Positions 9,000 to 17,206 of a stretch of 64,000 bases of DNA are shown here, in pieces. This DNA is from Embleya hyalina (GTDB lineage Bacteria > Actinomycetota > Actinomycetes > Streptomycetales > Streptomycetaceae). The stretch spans positions 25,716 through 89,715 of the forward strand of contig NZ_BIFH01000030.1 of assembly GCF_003967355.1 (NCBI RefSeq), in the 5' to 3' direction. The position numbers and the translations under genes were made by a program. Numbering within the stretch: position 1 is the stretch's first letter; each line of letters starts with the position of its first letter. The notes below the pieces were generated by a model, which was not told where the DNA came from, searched no databases, and saw only the letters and a program-made list of their open reading frames with translations.

Positions 9000-10499
9000 A
9001 TGAGTGCTCCCCCTCCAGTCGCCCCCTCTCCCGCCGGGGTGCTGGTCGCCTCCAACCGCGGTCCCGTGTCCTTCTCCCTGGAGGACGACGGCACGCTCAC
9101 GGTGCGGCGGGGCGGCGGCGGACTGGTGTCCGGCCTGTCCACCGCCGGGCAGGGCACCGGCGCCGTGTGGGTGTGCTCCGCGCTCGGCGAGCCCGACCGC
9201 ACCGCGACCCGCGCCGCGCCCTCGGGCCGGCTGGATCTCGCCGGTCACGACACCGGCGGGCTGGCCGTGCGGATGCTCGACATCGACCCGGGCACGTTCG
9301 CACGGGCGTACAACGCGATAGCGAACTCGACCCTGTGGTTCGTCCACCACCTGCTCTACGACACCCCCTCCAAGCCGGTCTTCGACGCGCGCTTCCGCAA
9401 GGAGTGGGCCTCCTACGAGGCGTACAACCAGGCGTTCGCCGAGGCCCTGGCGGAGGAGGCGGCCGAGGGCGCCAAGGTGGTCGTCCAGGACTACCACCTG
9501 ACCCTGGTGCCGGTGCTGCTCCGCCGACTGCGTCCCGACCTGCGGATCGGCCACTTCGCGCACACCCCCTGGGCGCCGCCGGACTACTTCCGGCTGCTGC
9601 CCGACGACATCGCCCGCTACGTGCTCGAAGGTGTGCTCGGCGCGGACCACGCCGGATTCCATTCCCGGCGCTGGGCGCTCGCCTTCCTGGACTGCTGCGC
9701 CGACGTGCTGGGCGCCGAGGTGGACCGGGACGCGATGACCGTCACGCACGCGGGCCACGTGACCGAGATCGGCGTCCACGCGCTGGGCGCCGACGCCGAG
9801 TTCCTGCGCGAGCGCGCCTCCCGGGCCGACGTGGACACCCGCCTCGCCGGGCTGCGCGAGGCGGTCGGCGACCGTCGGGTGATCGTCCGGGTGGACCGGA
9901 CCGAGTTGTCCAAGAACATCGTCCGGGGCCTGCTGGCCTACCGCGAACTGCTGCGCACCCGACCGGAATGGCTCGGCCGGGTGGTGCACGTGGCGTTCGC
10001 CTATCCGTCGCGGCACGACCTGCCGGAGTACCGCGAGTACACCGCCGCGGTGCAGCGGGTGGCCAAGGAGATCGACGACGAGTTCGGCACCGGCGACTGG
10101 CAGCCGCTGATCCTGCACGTCAACGACGACTTCCCGCGTTCGCTCGCGGCCTATCGGCTGGCCGACGTCGCGCTGGTGAACCCGATCCGGGACGGGATGA
10201 ACCTGGTCGCCAAGGAGGTGCCGGTGGTGTCCCTCCTGGACGAGGGGCACGGGGGCTGCGCGCTGGTGCTCTCGCGCGAGGCGGGCGCGTGCGAGGAGTT
10301 GGGCGAGGACGCGATCGTGGTCAACCCCTTCGACGTCTCGCAGACCACCGAGGCGCTGCACGAGGCGCTGACGCTGGACCCGACCGACCGGCTCCAGCGC
10401 ACCAAGCGGCTGGCCGCGGCGGCGGTCGCGCTCAACCCGCAGCAGTGGTTCCTGGAGCAACTGGACGCGCTGGACGCCTCGGACGCGCGCGAGGGGTGA
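9000..10499 (+). CDS. otsA: alpha,alpha-trehalose-6-phosphate synthase
   Basis: A 499-residue GT20 glycosyltransferase that makes trehalose 6-phosphate from an NDP-glucose and glucose 6-phosphate. Signatures in order: VASNRGPVSF near residues 16-25, VVQDYHLTLVP near 161-171, HTPWAPPDYFRLLP near 187-200, the sugar-phosphate site RVDRTELSKNI near 298-308, and DGMNLVAKE near 398-406. It lies 133 bp after gpgS. No trehalose-6-phosphate phosphatase is adjacent; the surface-protein locus follows instead. Confidence 0.95.
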   Translation: MSAPPPVAPSPAGVLVASNRGPVSFSLEDDGTLTVRRGGGGLVSGLSTAGQGTGAVWVCSALGEPDRTATRAAPSGRLDLAGHDTGGLAVRMLDIDPGTFARAYNAIANSTLWFVHHLLYDTPSKPVFDARFRKEWASYEAYNQAFAEALAEEAAEGAKVVVQDYHLTLVPVLLRRLRPDLRIGHFAHTPWAPPDYFRLLPDDIARYVLEGVLGADHAGFHSRRWALAFLDCCADVLGAEVDRDAMTVTHAGHVTEIGVHALGADAEFLRERASRADVDTRLAGLREAVGDRRVIVRVDRTELSKNIVRGLLAYRELLRTRPEWLGRVVHVAFAYPSRHDLPEYREYTAAVQRVAKEIDDEFGTGDWQPLILHVNDDFPRSLAAYRLADVALVNPIRDGMNLVAKEVPVVSLLDEGHGGCALVLSREAGACEELGEDAIVVNPFDVSQTTEALHEALTLDPTDRLQRTKRLAAAAVALNPQQWFLEQLDALDASDAREG

Positions 10500-10503
10500 G
10501 AGG

Positions 10504-10551
10504 GCCGCCGTGCGCCGGCCGAACCGCGCGGTTCGGCCGGCGCACGGCGGC
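10504..10551. terminator. bidirectional terminator between otsA and the surface-protein locus
   Basis: Perfect 22-bp arms separated by a 4-base GCGC loop, between two convergent genes and five bases beyond the otsA stop. Confidence 0.85.
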
Positions 10552-10568
10552 GCCTCGGGGCTCGGCGC

Positions 10569-11789
10569 TCAGGCCGCGGTCGGCCCGGCGGCGCGGCGTC
10601 GGCGGGTGGTCACCACCGCGACCGTGCCGGCGGCGACGAGGGCCGCGCCGACGGTGCCCGCGGTGGCCAGGCCGACCGGGCCGGTGAGCGCCAGGTTGCC
10701 GCCGCCGGACGTGCCGCCCGAGCCGCCGGTGGACCCCGAGGCCCCGCCGGCTCCGCCCGACGTGGTACCCGAGGCGCCGCCCGTGCTCGCCGAACCGGTG
10801 GTGCCGGTACCGGTGTTGCCGCCGGCGGTGCCCGCGCTCGTCCCGGCGGTCGTGGTCGCGCCGCCCTTGAAGGCGACCTTCACGAAGGCGTCCTGGCTGC
10901 GGTCGGGGGAGCCGTGCGCGGCCATGGTCAGCACATAACACTCGGTCTTGAGGCAGTCGACGTCCTTGCCCGCGCCGTTCTTGTACGTGGCCTTGACGTC
11001 GGTGAGCGTGACCGAGAACGTGCCGTCGGGGTTGATCCCGTCCGCGCCGTACGCCTTGATCCACTTCGAGGCGCCGTAGTTGCCCGCGTTGGTGGTCCAG
11101 TCCGCCTCCTTCGGACCGAACACCACGTAGATCCCGTTGCCGCTGCCGGCCGCGTAGCCGGAGCCCTTGACGGTGACCGAGGCGCCCGCCGGGTCGAGGC
11201 CGGTGTTCGGGGTCACGGTCAGCGTCACCCCACCGGCCGCTCGTGGGGCTGCGGCGGGCGCCTGCGCGGCCGGTGCCTGTGCGGCCTGTGCCGCCGTGGC
11301 CGCGCGCAACGATCGGGGCGCCGCGGCGGTCGGCGCGGGTACGGCGAAGGTCAGCGCGACCTTGGCGGTGGGCCCGCCCTCGGCCCCGACCCGAACCTCG
11401 AACGCCGGGGCGTCCGGGGCGAATCCGGTGCCGACCACGAGCGGGGTCGCGACGAAGCCGTTGCCGTCGGCGGTGAGCGTGCGGCTGCCCTTGGCGTCGA
11501 CGGTGTCGCCGCCGTACAGCGCGACGGTGACCTTGGCGCCGGGAGCGAAGCCGCGAGCGGTCACGGTGATCTCGTCGCCGCCCGGGGCCAGTTCGGCGCC
11601 GCGCGAGACGGTCGCGGTGGGGGCGGTGGTTGGGGCGGTGGTCGATGGGGCCGAGGCCGACGGGGCGGCGCCGACGGCCGGCGCGGCCAGGACGCCGGCG
11701 GCGCTCAGTCCGACGGCGGCGGCCGCGGTGAGCATGCGCCGGGCGCGCGGGGAGGCGTGGACGGGGTGGCGGGTGCGCGGGGTGGACAT
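10569..11789 (-). CDS. LAxTG-anchored surface protein with an HtaA-associated Ig-like module
   Basis: 406 residues. Signal peptide about 1-42, a first beta-rich domain about 62-150, an Ala/Pro linker, then a module at about 188-309 containing NGIYVVFGP and the CX4C pair DCLKTEC, ending SPDRSQDAFVKVAFK. A Gly/Ser/Thr-rich wall-spanning stretch (310-364) leads to LALTG at 366-370, a hydrophobic helix and a final RRRR. LAxTG is the motif used by class E sortases, so covalent wall attachment is expected. The module is also present twice in the WxL-like protein at 13870. The start lies 41 bp after the DUF916 gene, so the two are co-transcribed. No sortase gene is in the window. Confidence 0.85.
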   Translation of the reverse strand: MSTPRTRHPVHASPRARRMLTAAAAVGLSAAGVLAAPAVGAAPSASAPSTTAPTTAPTATVSRGAELAPGGDEITVTARGFAPGAKVTVALYGGDTVDAKGSRTLTADGNGFVATPLVVGTGFAPDAPAFEVRVGAEGGPTAKVALTFAVPAPTAAAPRSLRAATAAQAAQAPAAQAPAAAPRAAGGVTLTVTPNTGLDPAGASVTVKGSGYAAGSGNGIYVVFGPKEADWTTNAGNYGASKWIKAYGADGINPDGTFSVTLTDVKATYKNGAGKDVDCLKTECYVLTMAAHGSPDRSQDAFVKVAFKGGATTTAGTSAGTAGGNTGTGTTGSASTGGASGTTSGGAGGASGSTGGSGGTSGGGNLALTGPVGLATAGTVGAALVAAGTVAVVTTRRRRAAGPTAA

Positions 11790-11830
11790 GGCGTCTCCTG
11801 AAGGGATTCGGGCGACTCGACGGCGGGTCG

Positions 11831-12853
11831 TCAGCCGGTCGGGTCGGCGGTGGCTTCGGTGTGGGTGCCGGCGGGCTTCGACCCGTCGCCGGCCTCGGTG
11901 GTCGCCGCGCCCTCGGCGGCGGTGCGTCGGCGGCGCCGGACGACCCGGACGACCCGGCCGATCAGCGCGCCGAGCAGCAGCACGATGGCGCCGAGCAGCA
12001 ACCACGGCGGCGCCCATACGGTGGCCGACCCGGTGGCCGCGGTCGCCGGATCGCCCGTCGCCTTCACGTCGGCGGTGAGGCGCCCGGCCGGGACGACTCC
12101 GGCGAAGCGCTGCACCACCTCGTGCGTGGCCCCCGGCAACAACTCGGGCAGCGTGGTGCGCTTCGGGCCGCCCAACCGCCAGCCGCCCAGGCCGGAGACC
12201 GTGGTCTCCACCCGGGCCGTGGTCCGTACGTTGCCGGTGTTGCGGACCCGGTAGCGCACCACCGCCTCGGCGCCGCCGAACATCGTGAGCGGGTTGTCGT
12301 AGGACACCCGCAGGTCCTCGATCGCCAGCCCCGGCAGCGCGGGTCCGTCCACCCGCAGGTACACCCGCGCGCCGACCCGCCGGTCCACATCGAACCGCTG
12401 CTCGCCGGGCCCGGTCGCGGCGGCCTTGATCGAGGCGACGATGGCGCCGGTGTGATCGCCGGGCGTGGCGCCCGCCGGGACGGTCAGCCGGAACGGGATG
12501 TCCGCACGCTTGCCGGGCGCGATCGTGTACGACTCGGCGTCGAAGCCGATCCACGACCCGACGTCCCGAGGCTGCTCGGCGCCGGTCAGCAGGGTCATCC
12601 CACCGTCCACGGCGAGCACCGCGTCGGTGGCGTAGACCCGCAGGGTCAGCGGCTCGGCGCCGAAGTTGGACACGCCGACCACATCGACCAGGGTCTGCCC
12701 CGGCGCGGCGGTCAGCACGAAGTGATCGCGTCCACCCGCCGGTTGCACACCCCAGGTGAACTCGTCGGCGGCCCGAGCGGGACCGGCGAGGGCGACAAGG
12801 GGCAGCAGGGCGGCGAAGAGCGCGCAAACCAGACGAACGAGGCGGGCGAACAT
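11831..12853 (-). CDS. DUF916 (WxL-interacting) cell-surface protein
   Basis: 340 residues. Signal peptide about 1-28 ending GPARA, followed by a DUF916-type domain (EFTWGVQPA at its start, then GADRD-like beta strands, SYTIAPGKRADIPFRLTVPA). A second beta domain is followed by a single transmembrane helix near 290-310, then a basic cluster RRRRR and a charged cytosolic tail. In Firmicutes, DUF916 proteins are bitopic partners of WxL surface proteins and bridge them to peptidoglycan. The WxL-like gene lies upstream at 13870-15261, across a 1-kb repeat-bearing gap. The combination suggests one surface complex. Confidence 0.82.
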   Translation of the reverse strand: MFARLVRLVCALFAALLPLVALAGPARAADEFTWGVQPAGGRDHFVLTAAPGQTLVDVVGVSNFGAEPLTLRVYATDAVLAVDGGMTLLTGAEQPRDVGSWIGFDAESYTIAPGKRADIPFRLTVPAGATPGDHTGAIVASIKAAATGPGEQRFDVDRRVGARVYLRVDGPALPGLAIEDLRVSYDNPLTMFGGAEAVVRYRVRNTGNVRTTARVETTVSGLGGWRLGGPKRTTLPELLPGATHEVVQRFAGVVPAGRLTADVKATGDPATAATGSATVWAPPWLLLGAIVLLLGALIGRVVRVVRRRRRTAAEGAATTEAGDGSKPAGTHTEATADPTG

Positions 12854-12895
12854 TGCGGGGCTCCAGTGGACGGCTGCGCTATTAGGTGGGTGGAG

Positions 12896-13048
12896 GGATT
12901 GAGGGGGTGGAGGGATTGAGGGGGTGGGCGGATCGAGGGGGCGGAGGGATCGAGGGGGTGGAGGGATTGAGGGGGTGGGCGGATCGAGGGGGCGGAGGGA
13001 TCGAGGGGGCGGGCGGATCGAGGGGGTGGGCGGATCGAGGGGGACGGG
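12896..13048. repeat. 17-bp minisatellite, nine units
   Basis: Nine head-to-tail copies of a 17-base unit of form GGATYGAGGGGGYGGRS, starting every 17 bases from 12896. The unit length is not a multiple of three, so it does not encode a protein repeat. Regular G5 runs could form G-quadruplexes on the plus strand, which would place C-rich RNA in the leader of the DUF916 gene. It begins 43 bp upstream of that ATG. Confidence 0.85.
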
Positions 13049-13319
13049 CGGGAGCTGTGGTGGAGGGCTCGAAGGGACCGTGACAAGCGGAACAAGAGAT
13101 GCGGTGCAGCCGAACCCCGTTACCGGGGCCACGAGGCGAACGGGTCCGGCCGCGTGGTCCGCGCGCCGGCCGACGCCCTCGCCGTCCGCGCCCCCGGCCA
13201 CCGGCGGCGAAGCGCGGCGAGGTGGGCCGCCCGAGGCAGTGCGTAGTGGCAACGCCCCCGCTTTCGCCGCTCGACGGAGCGAAGCGGAGGAGAAGCCACT
13301 CAGAGGGGGAGCCGCGACG

Positions 13320-13586
13320 CGGGCCTCTTGCGGGGCCGGAGTCGTGACGCACCTCGTGGGGCCGGAGTCGTGACGCACCTCGTGGGGCCGGGGTCGTGGC
13401 GCAAGCTCCTCGCGGAGCCGAGTCGTGACGCAAACCCCCGGCGGAGCCGAGTCGTAGCGCAAGCCCCTCGCGGGGCCGGAGTCGTGTTGGCGGCGGTGCT
13501 TTTTGTTGGGCGCTTCGCGCCGGCTCGCGAGGGACCACTCTTTTCTCTCCCCCGCTTCGCTCCTCCGAGAAAAGAGCGGCCCCTCG
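13320..13586. repeat. imperfect 26-30-bp repeats and a long inverted repeat
   Basis: Five or six degenerate copies of a CTCGTGGGGCCGGAGTCGTG-like unit lie between about 13320 and 13490. Next is an inverted repeat with 20-base arms (18 of 20 matching) at 13528-13547 and 13567-13586, centred on CTCTTTTCTC/GAGAAAAGAG. The rest of the 12854-13822 gap shows no gene: long open frames here are Pro/Arg/Ser low complexity. It resembles degenerate intergenic repeat DNA seen in streptomycetes. Confidence 0.65.
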
Positions 13587-13822
13587 CTCGGGGCCGGCTG
13601 TCCCTCCGCTTCGCTCCGGGCCATCCGGCCCACACTTTGCGGCTCCGCCGCTCTCCGCGCTTCGCGCGTCGATCGCTGCGTCGGCCCGGCTCGTGGGCGC
13701 TGACGCGCCTGGGGGGTGCCGAGGGGATGGGGCCGTGAGGACTGTGTGGGTGGGGCGGAGGTTGTGGAAACGCGGGCTTCGAGGTGGGCGCGACGGGGGG
13801 AGTGGGTGGGTGCGGTGGGCTG

Positions 13823-13860
13823 TCCGGAAGGGGGCCGACATGTGCCGGCGCCCTTCCGGA
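13823..13860 (-). terminator. terminator after the WxL-like gene
   Basis: 15-base arms with one mismatch (TCCGGAAGGG outer stem), ten bases beyond the stop codon of the WxL-like gene. If efficient, it would separate that gene from the downstream DUF916 gene. Confidence 0.75.
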
Positions 13861-13869
13861 GCGGGTGGG

Positions 13870-15261
13870 TCAGATCAGTGTGAGTGTGAGCGTGCCGGTG
13901 TATGTGCCGGGGACCGTGATGCCCGGGACGCCGAGCTTGAGGGCGCCGCCGCACTCGAAGGAGCCCGCGCTCGCGCCGGCCGCCGATGAGCACAACGTGC
14001 GGGCGCGGCCGAGGCCGGTGCCCGGGTCGGCCTGTGCGCCCGGGGTCACCGAAGCGGCGGTGCCCCCGGTGGGGAGCGTGCCGGTGACCGACTTGGCGGT
14101 GGGGGTCCAGCCGAGGTTGTCGCCGACGATCCGGCCGCCGGCCGAGGTCAGGTCGCTGGCCTGGCCGGTCAGCGTCCACCCGGCGTTGGTGCCGCGCGCG
14201 TCGGAGACGGTGAGCGGGTTGAGCGCGCCGCCGGTGAAGGCGTCCTTGCCGTTGAGGGTGACGCCCGGGAGCGCGACGTCGGTGCCGCCGACGCCCAGGG
14301 TCAGCGGGCCGCCCTGCACGTCGGTGGTGATCACCTGGTAGCCGGTGCCGGGGCCCGGGTTGGTCGGGGTCTTGAACGCGACCGGGACGAAGGTGTCCTG
14401 GCTGCGGTCCGGCGAGCCGTGTGCGGCGAAGGCGACGACGTGGCAGGTGGTGACGGCGCAGTCGTACTCCACGCCGTCCTTGTTCTTGTACTTGGCCTTC
14501 ATGCCGTCGAGGGTCAGCGAGAAGCTGCCGTCGGCGTTCAGCTTGGCCTGGCCCGGCGAGTTGCCCGGGGTGGTGCGCACCCACTTGGTCGCCTGGTACG
14601 GCGCGGGGTTGGTGTTCCAGTCGGCGCCCTTGGGGCCGAACGCGACGTAGACGCCGTTGCCGCCGTCGCGGACCGGGTCGAAACCGGTGCCGGTGACGGT
14701 GAGGTTCTGGCCGTCGGGGTTCGCGCCGGTGGCCGGGGTCACCGTGAGCCGGGGCGTCGGCGTCGGCGTGTTGTTCTTGAACGCGACCGGCGTGAAGGTG
14801 TCCTGGCTGCGGTCGGTCATGCTCGCGCCGTGCGCGGCGAAGGTGACGACCCGGCACTCCTGCTTGAGACAGTCCACCTCCTTGCCGTTGCCGTCGGTGT
14901 ACCTCGCCTTGACGTCGAGCGTGGTGGTGAAGGCGCCGTCGGCGCTCATCTTGCTGCCGGCGACCCACGCCTGGGCGCTGTAGGCGCCCGCGTTGGTGTA
15001 GTAGTCGTCGATCTTCGGGCCGAACAGGACGTAGACCCCGTTGCCGGAGTTGCGCGTCTTGTCGAAACCGGTGCCGTTCACGGTGATCGTGGCGCCGTCG
15101 GGATTGATGTCGACGCTGGGCGACACGCTCACCGCCGGGGTTCCGGCGGCCTGCGCGGGCGAGGCGAGGCTCACGCCGGCCACGGCCAGGGCACCGGTCG
15201 CGCCGATCGCCCCCCAGCGGATCAGGCGGCTCGCGGGCCTGTGCCGCGTTCCGTTGGTCAT
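13870..15261 (-). CDS. secreted WxL-like surface protein with two HtaA-associated Ig-like modules
   Basis: 463 residues. Signal peptide about 1-39 (SPAQAA). Two tandem modules, about 43-162 and 172-297, share NGVYVxFGP, a CX4C pair (DCLKQEC, DCAVTTC) and DRSQDTFxPVAFK. The same module occurs once in the LAxTG protein at 10569. Residues about 308-463 form a WxL-like domain: ARGTNAGWTLTGQASD, LGWTP, then the final strand TYTGTLTLTLI. In classical WxL domains the last strand has a Trp that is Leu here. There is no sortase motif or transmembrane helix, as expected for a non-covalently bound WxL protein. The ATG has a GAGGAG ribosome binding site. An iron box lies 80 bp upstream, so iron repression is likely. 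Confidence 0.82.
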   Translation of the reverse strand: MTNGTRHRPASRLIRWGAIGATGALAVAGVSLASPAQAAGTPAVSVSPSVDINPDGATITVNGTGFDKTRNSGNGVYVLFGPKIDDYYTNAGAYSAQAWVAGSKMSADGAFTTTLDVKARYTDGNGKEVDCLKQECRVVTFAAHGASMTDRSQDTFTPVAFKNNTPTPTPRLTVTPATGANPDGQNLTVTGTGFDPVRDGGNGVYVAFGPKGADWNTNPAPYQATKWVRTTPGNSPGQAKLNADGSFSLTLDGMKAKYKNKDGVEYDCAVTTCHVVAFAAHGSPDRSQDTFVPVAFKTPTNPGPGTGYQVITTDVQGGPLTLGVGGTDVALPGVTLNGKDAFTGGALNPLTVSDARGTNAGWTLTGQASDLTSAGGRIVGDNLGWTPTAKSVTGTLPTGGTAASVTPGAQADPGTGLGRARTLCSSAAGASAGSFECGGALKLGVPGITVPGTYTGTLTLTLI

Positions 15262-15295
15262 CCTTGGCTCCTCCATCTGGCAGTGTGCACAGGGC

Positions 15296-15330
15296 GGCGC
15301 CCGGACCTATTAGCGGTAGGTCCGGGCGCC
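15296..15330 (-). promoter_or_regulatory. leader hairpin between the iron box and the WxL-like gene
   Basis: Perfect 14-bp stem (arm GGCGCCCGGACCTA) with a 7-base loop. It starts 35 bp upstream of the ATG and lies downstream of the iron box, so it should be in the transcribed leader. It could act as an attenuator or stabilise the mRNA. Confidence 0.55.
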
Positions 15331-15341
15331 GTCCGTACGGA

Positions 15342-15360
15342 GAAGGTAAGGCTAACCTAA
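15342..15360 (-). promoter_or_regulatory. DtxR/IdeR-type iron box
   Basis: The sequence GAAGGTAAGGCTAACCTAA matches the IdeR consensus TTAGGTTAGGCTAACCTAA at 16 of 19 positions. It sits in an AT-rich island 81 bp before the WxL-like start. Iron-loaded DmdR1, encoded at 63265, is the obvious repressor. Confidence 0.85.
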
Positions 15361-15450
15361 TTAATGGGATCGTAAAGAGCGGAAATCCGGCTCCCGGTGG
15401 CGGAGTACGTCACACCGGGGCCGGTCGCGACACGGGCCGTGTCCCCGTGC

Positions 15451-16506
15451 CTACACGGTGAGTCGGCGCCGGTGCAGCCGCCAGAGCAGATACAGCGACA
15501 CGGCGATCGCGGCGACCCGGACCATCGCCGGCAACAACTCGCCGAACCGGTCCCAGGCCTCGTCCCGGGTCAGGTCGGTGCCCAGGTGCCCGGTGGCCCG
15601 CAGCCACATCCCGATGGCGAAGGCGAGCGCCGTCGTGCCGGGGATGTAGAACGCGGCGAACCGCCGTTCCTTGAGCGACCACGCGGCCGCGGTGAAGACC
15701 ACGAGCAGGCCGAGCACCACCACCACGGTCGAGGCGACGATCGCCCCGACCGTCATCAGCGCGATCGCGAACACCTCGCGCAGTTGGGTGCGCAGCGCGC
15801 CCGGACCGCCGAACACGCCCATGACCGGGGTGGGTTCGGTCAGCGAGGCGTCGTCGTCCCAGCCGGCCGAGGGGTCCGAGGCCACCCCGATCGGATACGC
15901 CGGCGCGTGCAGCGAGCCGTCGCCGTACATGTCGGGGGTCGGCCGCTCCGGCATGTCGCCCTCCGGGGGCGAGCGCCACCACAGCGGCTCCTCCTCCGGA
16001 TCCGCGGGCGCGGCGGGCTTGGTCGCCGTGCCGGCACCGCCGCCGGCCGCGGTCTCGGCGAGCGTGGGCGGACCACCCTCGGGGGAGACCCGGGGCGCGG
16101 GCGGGGTGGGCGGGGGAGGCGCGGGCGCGGCGGCCGGCGGCCGGGACGGATCCCGTATGGCCGGGATCGGCGTGGCGTCGGCGCGAAAGCCCATCTGGCG
16201 GGCCACCGTCGCATGCCGCGACCCCCGCATCGACATCGCGCCGACCCCGTCGTCGGCGCCGCTGTCGCGCAGGTCGCCGAGCCGGTACAACTCCTGGCCG
16301 ACCACCGCCTCCGGCGTGCCGAGCCGATCGAGGACGACCTGCACCGCGCCGGGGTTGTGCGCGTTCAGCCGCTCGCGCTCGCTGTTGATCTGGCTGCGCA
16401 GCCGCTCCACGAGCCGGGCCCGGTCGGCGGGACGGAGTCTGCGCTGGGCCGCGTCACCGACCTCGCCCAGGTATTGCAGAACCAGATGATCGCTCTCGAA
16501 GTTCAC
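15451..16506 (-). CDS. HAAS-domain integral membrane protein
   Basis: 351 residues. The first 75 residues (VLQYLGEVGDAAQRRLRP, then RLGTPEAVVGQEL) match the HAAS/DUF1700 helical signalling domain. A long Pro/Ala/Gly-rich cytosolic linker covers about 90-230. Three or four transmembrane helices follow (VFAIALMTVGAIVASTVVVV, ERRFAAFYIPGTTALAFAIG, AIAVSLYLLWRL). HAAS domains often sit on or beside membrane proteins controlled by PadR regulators, but no padR gene is adjacent here. The function is unknown. The gene stands alone between the surface-protein locus and a repeat array. Confidence 0.8.
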   Translation of the reverse strand: MNFESDHLVLQYLGEVGDAAQRRLRPADRARLVERLRSQINSERERLNAHNPGAVQVVLDRLGTPEAVVGQELYRLGDLRDSGADDGVGAMSMRGSRHATVARQMGFRADATPIPAIRDPSRPPAAAPAPPPPTPPAPRVSPEGGPPTLAETAAGGGAGTATKPAAPADPEEEPLWWRSPPEGDMPERPTPDMYGDGSLHAPAYPIGVASDPSAGWDDDASLTEPTPVMGVFGGPGALRTQLREVFAIALMTVGAIVASTVVVVLGLLVVFTAAAWSLKERRFAAFYIPGTTALAFAIGMWLRATGHLGTDLTRDEAWDRFGELLPAMVRVAAIAVSLYLLWRLHRRRLTV

Positions 16507-16730
16507 GCCCCCACCTCACCCCCGCCGAAGGTTCGTCTGCGTCGGTGCCGCGCCCGCCGCGTCATGCGTCGGTAAAGCGACAACTCAGCGTAGGGGTGCG
16601 GGCGTAGCGGAGCGAGAGGTTGGCGGAAATGGTGATCGTAAGGGTGCGCGCCGCGGCTTTCGCGGCTCGATCCGGGCCCACGATCGGGGTCGCGGTCGGC
16701 GCCCGCGCCCCGGTCTTGGGCTTGGGGTGC

Positions 16731-16996
16731 GGGTTCCGGTTTCGGGTTCCGTTTCGGGCTCGGGGCGTGGGTTCCGGTTTCGGGCTCGGGGCGTGGGTTC
16801 CGGTTTCGGGCTTGGGGGCGTGGGTTCCGGTTTCGGGCTCAGGTTCCGGGCTCCGGGCCCGCGCTCAGGTTCCGGGCTCCGGGCCCGCGCTCAGGTTTCG
16901 GGCTCCGGGCCCGCGCTCAGGTTTCGGGCTCCGGGCCCGCGCTCAGGTTTCGGGCTCCGGGCCCGCGCTCCGGTTTCGGGATCCGGGCCCGCGCCC
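16731..16996. repeat. two consecutive 26-bp minisatellite families
   Basis: From about 16731 to 16840 there are three or four copies of a GGGCGTGGGTTCCGGTTTCG-type unit of 26-27 bases. From 16841 to 16996 there are six copies of a 26-base unit beginning AGGTTYCGGGCTCCGGGCCC, at exact 26-base steps. The unit is not a multiple of three. The whole 16507-17206 gap has no convincing gene. Confidence 0.85.
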
Positions 16997-17206
16997 TGGG
17001 CCCGCGCCCCGAGTGCGGGGCCGAGACCGGGGCCTCGGTCGTGGCGGGCCGGGTACCGTCCGGGTGTTCGGGCCGCGAGAGCGGGGGCGCGCAGGTGTCC
17101 GTGACCGGCTTCGCCGGCCCGATCCGGGGTGGTCGACGCTGCCGACCGGGCATTCGGATTCCGGGAGCGGTGATCGTCGGCGGGCGGACCGTCTAACGTT
17201 GATGGG

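Noticed and set aside
12896..13048. CRISPR array
   Set aside because: Units are adjacent and 17 bases long without unique spacers; no cas genes are nearby. It is a minisatellite.
10569..15360. A classical Firmicutes-type haem-uptake (Isd) locus
   Set aside because: There is no NEAT domain, no haem ABC transporter, no HtaA domain proper and no sortase in the window; the haem link is only an inference from the shared module and iron box.
16841..16996. CRISPR-like 26-base repeats
   Set aside because: Repeats touch each other with no spacers and differ by point changes, so this is a tandem repeat.
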